Origin: Nocardia alni
GTDB taxonomy: Bacteria > Actinomycetota > Actinomycetes > Mycobacteriales > Mycobacteriaceae
NCBI RefSeq assembly: GCF_019038435.1
Contig: NZ_JAGPOX010000030.1
Location: forward strand, 1-64,000
Length of the DNA: 64,000 nt
Direction: 5' to 3'
The notes below the pieces were generated by a model. That model did not search any database. It was not told where the DNA came from and saw only the letters and a program-made list of their open reading frames with translations. Positions within the stretch are counted from its first letter, which is position 1; every line of letters begins with the position of its first letter. Shown here one piece after another: positions 58,438 through 64,000 of this stretch. The translations under genes were made by a program, and so were the position numbers.

Positions 58438-58785
58438 GCGAGCGCAGCGATGAACACGGCGGAGCCCGCACTCTCGCCGGTGCGCAGCCGGGCCAGAGCG
58501 GACACAGTACGCGAACCATCAACACAATCGCCCCGGCGGTCATGCCGGAGGCAGATGTCAGCGAGGTGAAGGCATGAGTGCGCGAACAACGAAGACTGTC
58601 CCCCTGCGGTTATGCCGGAGGCAAGTGTCAGCGAGGCAGAGGTATGAGCGAGCGAACAACCAACATGATCACCCCAGCCGTCACGCCAGAGCCGAGCGCC
58701 AGCGAGGTGAAGGCATGAGGCGGCGAACAACCAGCACAGTGGCCCCGGCGGTCATGCCGGAGCCGAGGAGCCGCGAGGTGAAAGT
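58434..58785 (+). repeat. MIRU-like tandem repeat with coupled mini-ORFs
   Basis: Four units of about 70-71 bp (roughly 58498-58571, 58572-58641, 58642-58712, 58713-58783), the first preceded by a unique leader. Each ends in GCGAGGTGAA[G/A]G[C/T]ATGAG, an SD plus start codon. Frames: 58434-58577 (47 aa), 58644-58718 (24 aa), 58715-58789 (24 aa), linked by ATGA overlaps to the ATPase stop and the permease start. Unit 2 has lost one base, so its frame (58574-58789, 71 aa) runs through into the last one. Peptide wording TIAPAVMPE...SEVKA is kept between units. Confidence 0.88.
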
Positions 58786-59637
58786 ATGAGTGCCGTACTG
58801 GATCTTCCGATCACCCAAGTCGCACAGGCTACTTCGCCGCCGCGGCGGCTCGCCGTCCGATTCGGGCGTGGATCGGTGGCCGTCGCCGCGGTGGCCGCGG
58901 GAATCGGGCTGTGGTACATCGTGTCCTATCTGGTGCTCAGCCCGCAGCGCCGGTTCCTCCTACCGGCTCCACATACAGTGCTCGCGCAATCGCTGCTCGA
59001 TCCCGCGCACCTTCACCCCATGCTCGTCGCGCTGGGCGTGACCGCGAAGGTGGCCGGGATCGGGTTCGTGGTGGCCGCCGTGATCGGGACCGCCGTCGGC
59101 TCGCTGATGAGTCAGGCATGGTGGCTCGAGCGTGTGATCTTCCCGTATGCCGTTGTGTTGCAGGTGGTCCCGATCCTCGCGATCACACCGCTGCTGGGCC
59201 TGTGGTTCGGTTACAGCACCACCTCGCGGGTCGCGGTGTGCGTGATGATCGCGTTGTTCCCGATCATCACCAACGCCCACTTCGGATTTCGCTCCGTGGA
59301 CCCGGGCCTGCACGAGCTGTTCACGCTGGGACGCGCGTCCCGCCTGCGGCGCCTCGTCCGGCTCGAGCTGCCCGCGGCATCGCCCTCGATCCTGACCGGG
59401 CTGCGGATCGCGTCCGGCCAGGTGATCATCGGGGCCATCATCGGCGATATGTTCTTCGCGCAGGGCCAGCCGGGCATCGGCACCCTGATGGACGACTACC
59501 GGGCGCAGTTGCGCTCCACCGATCTGATCGCGGCGATCGTGCTGGCCGCGGTGTTCGGCGTGGTCGTCTTCGTCGCTTTTTCCACGGTGTCCCGGCTCGC
59601 GGTCGGGCGCTGGCACAGCTCGGGAGGTGCACGATGA
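58786..59637 (+). CDS. ABC transporter permease (SsuC/TauC-type)
   Basis: 283 aa from ATG 58786, overlapping the last mini-ORF stop. Six TM helices; the EAA-like loop is in HELFTLGRASRLRRLVRLELPAASPSILTGLRIASGQVIIGAIIGDM. BPD_transp_1 family for nitrate/sulfonate/taurine/pyrimidine-precursor importers. Pairs with the ATPase at 57628 and the binding lipoprotein at 56203. Confidence 0.93.
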   Translation: MSAVLDLPITQVAQATSPPRRLAVRFGRGSVAVAAVAAGIGLWYIVSYLVLSPQRRFLLPAPHTVLAQSLLDPAHLHPMLVALGVTAKVAGIGFVVAAVIGTAVGSLMSQAWWLERVIFPYAVVLQVVPILAITPLLGLWFGYSTTSRVAVCVMIALFPIITNAHFGFRSVDPGLHELFTLGRASRLRRLVRLELPAASPSILTGLRIASGQVIIGAIIGDMFFAQGQPGIGTLMDDYRAQLRSTDLIAAIVLAAVFGVVVFVAFSTVSRLAVGRWHSSGGAR

Positions 59638-60701
59638 GCGATTCCACCACTGCGGGAGACGATTTCGTCATCCCCACCGTCGACCTCACGCCCTATCTCA
59701 CCCCGGCGAGGTCGGCCGCGACCGACCCGGCATGCGCGGCGGTCGCGGCGAGCATCGACGATGCCTGCCGCACAGTCGGTTTCCTCCAGATCGTCGGGCA
59801 CGGCGTGCCCACGTCCGCGATCGACGGGCTCGCCGGGGCGATCGATGGCTTCTTCGGTGCGCCACCCCAGGCCAAGCGCCTGCTCAACAGGCCGGGCGTG
59901 AATCGCGGTTACACGCCACCGAAATCGGAGTCGCTGAGTATGAGTCTCGGTGTGGCTCCGGCGAATCGGATGAACGACTTCTACGAGGCGTTCACCGTGG
60001 GAACCGAGGCCGACGCCTATCCCGGGCTGGATCTGCCCGAGGCCGACTACCCGGCCAACCATTGGCCCGAGACGCCAGGATTCCGCGCTTCCGTGCAGGC
60101 ATACATGCGCGAGGTGCGTGACCTGTCCCGGGCGCTGCTGCGCGCCTGCTCGGACGCGCTGGGAGTGGGCCCGGACCATTTCGACGACCTCGTCGACCAC
60201 TCCATCGACACCCTCAAGATGAACAACTACGCATTGGCCCCGGGCGCGATCGAAGTGGACGGGCCGCTCACCGGGATGGGCGCGCATACCGACTTCGGGA
60301 TCCTGACCGTCCTGTGGGCCGATCGCGTCGCGGGTCTGGAGGTACTCGGACCGGATGCCGTGTGGCACCCCGTCATGCCCGCCCCGGGGGCCTTCCTGGT
60401 GAACCTCGGCGACGCCTTCGCGCGCTGGACGAACGACCGGTGGATATCCACGCTGCACCGCGTCGACCCGCCGGTGGTCGACGGCCGGATCGAACGCCGC
60501 CGGTCCGCGGCCTTCTTCTTCGACGGCAACCACGACGCGGTGATCGAGCCGTTGCCCGGCACCGTGGAGCCCGGTGCGGACGCCTACCCACCGATCACCG
60601 TCGCCGCGCACCTACAGGCCAAGCTGGCCGGTATGAAGCGCGGCACGGCGCCCGTCGGCGCCGACCGCGAGGCCGCCCGGGTGCTCGGCGCCCGCCCTTG
60701 A
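59634..60701 (+). CDS. 2-oxoglutarate/Fe(II)-dependent oxygenase (isopenicillin N synthase-like), copy A
   Basis: 355 aa; ATG 59634 overlaps the permease stop. DIOX_N region VIPTVDLTPYL...TVGFLQIVGHGVP, then the double-stranded beta-helix: MGAHTDFGILTVLWADRVAGLEV (His-x-Asp), STLHRVDPP (distal His) and ERRRSAAFF (2-oxoglutarate Arg region). NRGYTPPKSESLSMSLGVAPANRMNDFYEAF is shared with the pseudogene at 43832-44874. The superfamily also includes thymine 7-hydroxylase, so oxidation of a heterocycle is plausible; penicillin biosynthesis is not suggested. Confidence 0.92.
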   Translation: MSDSTTAGDDFVIPTVDLTPYLTPARSAATDPACAAVAASIDDACRTVGFLQIVGHGVPTSAIDGLAGAIDGFFGAPPQAKRLLNRPGVNRGYTPPKSESLSMSLGVAPANRMNDFYEAFTVGTEADAYPGLDLPEADYPANHWPETPGFRASVQAYMREVRDLSRALLRACSDALGVGPDHFDDLVDHSIDTLKMNNYALAPGAIEVDGPLTGMGAHTDFGILTVLWADRVAGLEVLGPDAVWHPVMPAPGAFLVNLGDAFARWTNDRWISTLHRVDPPVVDGRIERRRSAAFFFDGNHDAVIEPLPGTVEPGADAYPPITVAAHLQAKLAGMKRGTAPVGADREAARVLGARP

Positions 60702-60736
60702 CTTCGAACCCCTTGCCCGACAGGAGCAGACACACG

Positions 60737-61729
60737 ATGACCGAGCAGTACCGCATGCGGGAGCTGACCCTGGAAAGCCGGATGGGCGGCCCGGGAGTCG
60801 AGACCGCGCGCAGCATCCCGCGGATCGACCTGACCGACCGGGAGGCGCGGCGCGGCGAGATCACCGATCAGCTGTGGCGCGCCGCCACCGAGATCGGATT
60901 CTTCCAGCTGGTGAATCACTCGATCCCTCGGCGTCTCGTGGACGCGGCGTTCACACGGGCCGCGGAGTTCTTCGCGCTGCCCGAGCCGGCCAAATCCGCA
61001 CTACCGCTGGATAAGCCGAACAACGCGGGGTGGGAGTACTCGAGCCAGGTCCGCCCGTCGGTGGGCACACCGGACCAGAAGGAGTCGTATCAGATCACCC
61101 GTCCGCACATGGCCGGCCTGTGGCCCGCCGAGCGGGACATGCCGGGGTTCCGGGACTTCATGCTGGGGTTCGAGCGTCAGTGCTGGGAGCTCGCGATGTG
61201 GGTGCTGTCCTGCTTCGCCGACCGGCTCGGCTTCGATCGCGAGTTCTTCGCCCGCGCACACGATCCCGGCTCCGCCGAGTACCAGTCGACGCTGCGGCTG
61301 ATCCACTACTACGCACTGCCCGAACAGTTGCGCGGTCAGCCCGGCACCTGGCGAGCGGGCGCGCACACCGACTTCGACTGCCTCACACTGCTGTTCCAGC
61401 GGGACGGGCAGGGCGGCCTGCAGGTCTGCCCCGGCCGCGAGGCGGACGCCCAGGAGTGGACTCCGGTGGTACCGTCCGACGACGTGATCACCTGCAACAT
61501 CGGCGACATGCTCATGCGATGGAGCGACGACGCGCTGCTGTCGACCTTCCACCGGGTCCGCGTGCCTGGTGCGGGCGAATACACCGGGCCGCGCTATTCC
61601 ATCCCGTTCTTCGCCCAGGCCAACCGCGATGTGATGATCGCGCCGCCGCGCGGCGCCTATCCCCCGATCACCGCCGCCGAGTACCTTCGCCAGCGGGTCG
61701 CCGCCAACTACGCGGGCCCCACGGCGTGA
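60737..61729 (+). CDS. 2-oxoglutarate/Fe(II)-dependent oxygenase, copy B
   Basis: 330 aa from ATG 60737 (SD CAGGAG). Same superfamily, different branch: SIPRIDLTDREA, AATEIGFFQLVNHSIP, NNAGWEYSSQVRPSVGTPDQKESYQI, metal site AGAHTDFDCLTLLFQRD, LSTFHRV and GPRYSIPFF (Arg-x-Ser). All three iron ligands and the 2-oxoglutarate Arg are present. Lies 35 bp after copy A and overlaps the GntR gene by 4 nt. Two successive oxidations of one substrate, or two related substrates, would fit. Confidence 0.92.
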   Translation: MTEQYRMRELTLESRMGGPGVETARSIPRIDLTDREARRGEITDQLWRAATEIGFFQLVNHSIPRRLVDAAFTRAAEFFALPEPAKSALPLDKPNNAGWEYSSQVRPSVGTPDQKESYQITRPHMAGLWPAERDMPGFRDFMLGFERQCWELAMWVLSCFADRLGFDREFFARAHDPGSAEYQSTLRLIHYYALPEQLRGQPGTWRAGAHTDFDCLTLLFQRDGQGGLQVCPGREADAQEWTPVVPSDDVITCNIGDMLMRWSDDALLSTFHRVRVPGAGEYTGPRYSIPFFAQANRDVMIAPPRGAYPPITAAEYLRQRVAANYAGPTA

Positions 61730-62457
61730 GCGCGCCGGTCGAAGCCGGACGAGGGAAGAGGACGGCGCTGGTGGACGGCGGTTCGGAGGCCCTGCTCGGG
61801 GAGGCGGTGTACCGGAAACTGCTGGACCGCATCTTCACCGGCGAACTGCGGCCCGGTGCGCCGCTGAGCGTCCCCGCCCTCGCGTCCGAGCTCGACGTGA
61901 GCCGAAGTCCGGTGCGCGACTCGGTACAGCGGCTCGTGGCCGACGGTTTGGCGGTGCACACCCCCCATGCCGGGGCGCGCGTCGCCCACGTGGATGAACG
62001 CGAGATCGCCGATGTGCTCGCCGTCCGGGAACTGCTCGACGGGTACGCGGCGCGAGAGGCGACGCTGAAGGCGACGGCATCGGACGTGCGGCGACTGGTC
62101 ACACTGATCGAGGGGCAGCAGGCGCGCCTGGCCGAGCCGGCCGACGCGCTCGGCGAGGCAAGGCGCGACCTCGAATTCCACACCGCGGTCCGCGATCTCG
62201 CGGCCAACAGGGCGCTGAGCGACGCACTGCACCGACTCGACGCCAAGGCGCACCTGTACAACTCGGGGCTGTGGTCGGACGAGGAGGGACGCCGATTCGC
62301 GGTCGCCGAGCACACGGCGATCGTGCACGCGATCCAGATCGGGGACGCCGCGACCGCCGACCGTGCCGCGGCGGCGCATGTCGCCGCGCTCGCCGTGCGG
62401 ATGCGCCGACTGACCCGGGCCATCGATCTCGGCGGGAATTCACTGGCGCCCAGTTGA
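61726..62457 (+). CDS. GntR family regulator, FCD subfamily
   Basis: 243 aa; GTG 61726 overlaps the oxygenase stop (GTGA). Winged helix: YRKLLDRIFTGELRPGAPLSVPALASELDVSRSPVRDSVQRLVADGLAV. FCD effector domain follows (REIADVLAVRELLDGYAAREA...DLEFHTAVRDLAANRALSDALHRL...EHTAIVHAI) with Asp/His positions for a metal and a carboxylate ligand. Co-transcribed with the transporter and oxygenases, so probably controls this cluster from TGCATGTAA sites. Confidence 0.93.
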   Translation: MSAPVEAGRGKRTALVDGGSEALLGEAVYRKLLDRIFTGELRPGAPLSVPALASELDVSRSPVRDSVQRLVADGLAVHTPHAGARVAHVDEREIADVLAVRELLDGYAAREATLKATASDVRRLVTLIEGQQARLAEPADALGEARRDLEFHTAVRDLAANRALSDALHRLDAKAHLYNSGLWSDEEGRRFAVAEHTAIVHAIQIGDAATADRAAAAHVAALAVRMRRLTRAIDLGGNSLAPS

Positions 62458-62515
62458 TTACAGCGGATACCGGCTGACGACCCGCCAGGGGTCGACCGGG
62501 CACGTCATCGACACT

Positions 62516-62547
62516 GGGGACGTCGCCGGATCACCGGCGATCTCCCC
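62516..62547. terminator. Bidirectional hairpin between convergent genes
   Basis: GGGGA-CG-TCGCCGG (62516-62529), loop ATCA, CCGGCGA-TC-TCCCC (62534-62547): a 12-bp stem with one internal mismatch pair. Lies between the GntR stop and the stop of the next gene on the other strand. Confidence 0.6.
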
Positions 62548-62561
62548 GGATGTCGTGTCGC

Positions 62562-63059
62562 TCAGCCTACTTCGATCAGGTCTTTGGTCAGGTGGTCCAG
62601 TGGACCGCCGCGGTGGAACGATTCGATCGCGGGGATCTGGTCCGCGTCCACGCGGGCTGCCGCCAGGGCGCGGGCCTTGAACGCGCGGGCCGCTACGGAC
62701 AGGCGGTGTTCGACGTAGCCTGTGCGGCAGTCCAGTTCGTCCGGGCAGCCGCCCCAGAGCATGACCTCGCAGGTGTGGTCGTCGAGGTTGGCCAGGATGC
62801 CGTCACGGATTCGGGGGTCGGTCTCGTATATCGTTCCGGCGACCGCGATCTCGCGCGGCCACATGGTCCCGCCGCGAGGCGGCGGGGCGATGAGCGCGGG
62901 CTCCAACTCCACCAGCCGCGCGCCGAGGATGCGCAACGGCGTCGGATCCCCCGGGTCCGAAACAGCCACGGTGACTTCCCATCCCGCCATCGCGCGATCG
63001 AACAGCCAACCGCCGGTGTATCGGACCGCGTCCAGCACGGTGGGGGCGAGGATCGCCAT
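62562..63059 (-). CDS. Uncharacterised protein
   Basis: 165 aa from ATG 63059, 8 bp after the TetR stop; the frame is open to 63161 but that overlaps the TetR gene. I do not recognise the family. It reads as a compact alpha/beta protein: AVRYTGGWLFDRAMAGWEVTVAVSDPGDPTPLRILGARLVELE, MWPREIAVAGTIYETDPRIRD, CEVMLWGGCPDELDCRTGYVEHRLS. Four cysteines lie in one 20-residue stretch, or nearly so. Co-transcribed with the TetR upstream, so possibly a partner or target of that regulator. Confidence 0.7.
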   Translation of the reverse strand: MAILAPTVLDAVRYTGGWLFDRAMAGWEVTVAVSDPGDPTPLRILGARLVELEPALIAPPPRGGTMWPREIAVAGTIYETDPRIRDGILANLDDHTCEVMLWGGCPDELDCRTGYVEHRLSVAARAFKARALAAARVDADQIPAIESFHRGGPLDHLTKDLIEVG

Positions 63060-63067
63060 CCGGTACC

Positions 63068-63679
63068 TCAGGGGGTGCCGACGGGCATGAGTGATCGCGT
63101 CAGTGAGCGGGTGTACTCCGTGAACGTCTGATTCAACGGTATCGAGGGGTCGAGCAGCCATGAGATTTCCATCCCGTTGATGAATGCCATGATCTCCACA
63201 GCCTTGACGGCGGGGTCTATATCGGTGCGGTACCGGCCGGCGCGCTGACCGCGCCGGATACCGTCGGCGACGGTGTCCACCGCGGCACGGTATCGCTGGA
63301 ACAGCCGGTCGCGCAGGGGCGCGTCCGGGTCCAAGTTCTCCACGAGCAGCACGATGTACATGCCGATCAGATCGGGTGAGCGGGAGAACCGGCCGACCGC
63401 GCGCCGCACCCCTTCGATGATGTCGCCCTCGCGGTCGGCGTGCATTTCGTCGTCGGTGTCACGGACTTCCAGCACCGCCTGGAGCAGGTGTTCCTTGGAT
63501 TCGAAGTGGTGCAACAGCCCAGCGGTGCTCACACCCGCCTCACGCGCGATCTGCGCCAGCGTGGTCGAGCGCCACCCGTTGCGTGCCAGCAGTCGCTGTG
63601 CGACCGCGAGAATCCGCAACTTCCGCTCCTCGCCCTTGGCGAGCAGCGAATCGTACGGACGTACGCGCTGACCGGACAC
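63068..63679 (-). CDS. TetR family transcriptional regulator
   Basis: 203 aa from GTG 63679 (AAGGAG at 4 nt); the longer frame to 63802 crosses the operator. HTH KLRILAVAQRLLARNGWRSTTLAQIAREAGVSTAGLLHHFESKEHLLQAVLE, with the GLLHHFxSK wording of TetR_C_6/YcdC-like members. Its operator AACCTACTG...CAGTAGGTT lies 21 bp upstream. Downstream gene is only 8 bp away. Confidence 0.93.
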   Translation of the reverse strand: MSGQRVRPYDSLLAKGEERKLRILAVAQRLLARNGWRSTTLAQIAREAGVSTAGLLHHFESKEHLLQAVLEVRDTDDEMHADREGDIIEGVRRAVGRFSRSPDLIGMYIVLLVENLDPDAPLRDRLFQRYRAAVDTVADGIRRGQRAGRYRTDIDPAVKAVEIMAFINGMEISWLLDPSIPLNQTFTEYTRSLTRSLMPVGTP

Positions 63680-63699
63680 CGAACTCCTTCGTCCGAGAA

Positions 63700-63723
63700 A
63701 ACCTACTGAACACACAGTAGGTT
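63700..63723. promoter_or_regulatory. TetR operator, 9-bp arms
   Basis: AACCTACTG (63700-63708) and CAGTAGGTT (63715-63723), perfect, spacer AACACA, 21 bp upstream of the TetR start. Strong autoregulatory candidate. Confidence 0.75.
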
Positions 63724-63926
63724 GGTTTGACCGATGTGACAAGGGTCTCATACAAGACAATTTTCCGGGGCGGAATCGGCCCGGCGCCGCGAGCGCTGAC
63801 ACACGTTTCAGTCCGGTCGCCGTCGATCACGGACCATACCGCCGATCCGGCGGTGGATCGCATGCCTCCACCGATTACCGCAGGTGAGCGGCGGAGCGTT
63901 CGCTGTCGGATCACTGCCGCGTGGAG

Positions 63927-63960
63927 CGGTGTGCGCGCCCGGGCGCGGGCGCGCACACCG
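63927..63960. terminator. Very stable GC hairpin near the right edge
   Basis: CGGTGTGCGCGCCC (63927-63940) and GGGCGCGCACACCG (63947-63960), perfect 14-bp arms, 6-nt loop GGGCGC. It lies directly after the stop of a minus-strand gene entering from the right and so reads as its terminator. 63724-63926 holds nothing else recognised. Confidence 0.75.
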
Positions 63961-63962
63961 CC

Positions 63963-64000
63963 CTACTGGGCCCCGTCCTCGTGCACCATCCAGTGCACGA
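63963..64000 (-). CDS. 3' end of a gene entering from the right edge (partial)
   Basis: The last codons read V-H-W-M-V-H-E-D-G-A-Q-stop (TAG at 63963-63965, minus strand). Too short to identify. Its position two bases before a strong hairpin supports a genuine gene end. Confidence 0.4.
   Translation of the reverse strand, partial: VHWMVHEDGAQ

Noticed and set aside
58434..58785. CRISPR array
   Set aside because: Units are contiguous 70-71-bp tandem repeats with no unique spacers, no short palindromic repeat and no cas genes; they contain SD and start codons.
59634..61729. Penicillin/cephalosporin biosynthesis because of isopenicillin N synthase-like oxygenases
   Set aside because: No ACV synthetase or epimerase is present; this fold covers many 2OG oxygenases, and the transporter/amidohydrolase/GntR context points to catabolism. 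The beta-lactamase-like gene is 37 kb away.

Overview
The window is high-GC actinobacterial chromosome, most likely Nocardia or a close relative in the Mycobacteriales. The evidence is a six-gene mce cluster with an MceE-type lipoprotein, two F420-type LLM oxidoreductases, a SigK-like ECF sigma factor, many TetR/MarR regulators, abundant GTG/TTG starts and pervasive ATGA/GTGA stop-start overlaps. No tRNA, rRNA, CRISPR array, integrase or transposase was seen. It reads as an accessory, catabolic part of the chromosome: lipid and aromatic oxidation, uptake of small organic molecules, and many small local regulators with palindromic operators.

Region by region. 1-9 kb, minus strand: a cytochrome P450 followed by mceA-mceB-mceC-mceD-mceE, tightly overlapping; then a 664-bp interruption holding three 85-bp hairpin repeats; then mceF, which runs off the left edge. 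No yrbE permease genes precede mceA. 9.3-13.3 kb: a TetR repressor divergent from an alpha/beta hydrolase, then an LLM flavin/F420 oxidoreductase, an SDR and a small conserved protein. 13.3-16.5 kb: a TetR divergent from an overlapping four-gene membrane operon (two related six-TM proteins, then subunit III- and IV-like proteins of the heme-copper oxidase type, with no catalytic subunit). 16.9-24.3 kb: DUF427 protein, TetR/tyrosine phosphatase pair with an excellent operator, RidA, MarR, SDR/TetR pair, a serine beta-lactamase-like protein, a haloalkane dehalogenase-like protein lacking the catalytic histidine, and a small membrane protein. 24.5-30.7 kb: FAD monooxygenase, nitroreductase, LLM oxidoreductase and a divergent Lrp-GAF regulator with matching operators, an epimerase remnant, a SigK-like sigma factor and a secreted SGNH hydrolase.

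30.7-42 kb is a ten-gene minus-strand aromatic-degradation operon (aldehyde dehydrogenase, extradiol dioxygenase, C-C hydrolase-type alpha/beta enzyme, cupin, two SDRs, ThDP decarboxylase-type enzyme, ferredoxin reductase, small HTH protein, Rieske oxygenase). It is divergent from an aromatic-acid MFS transporter. 42.1-43.6 kb: an AlbA_2/ATPase-type regulator behind a long inverted repeat, with more AT-rich composition. 43.8-47.4 kb: a doubly frameshifted 2-oxoglutarate oxygenase pseudogene, a methyltransferase, an SDR with an inverted fragment of itself beside it, and a VOC protein. 47.4-51.5 kb: an acyl-CoA dehydrogenase / phosphotransferase / enoyl-CoA hydratase / quinone-reductase-like operon. 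51.7-54.8 kb: a Tat-lipoprotein sulfatase and a DUF5713 protein.

54.8-62.5 kb is a coherent uptake-and-catabolism unit. A substrate-binding lipoprotein and an amidohydrolase lie on the minus strand. Divergent from them are an ABC ATPase, a MIRU-like tandem repeat that carries translationally coupled mini-ORFs, the permease, two 2-oxoglutarate/Fe(II) oxygenases and a GntR regulator. 62.5-64 kb holds an unrecognised protein, a TetR with its operator, a strong GC hairpin, and the 3' tail of a gene entering from the right edge.
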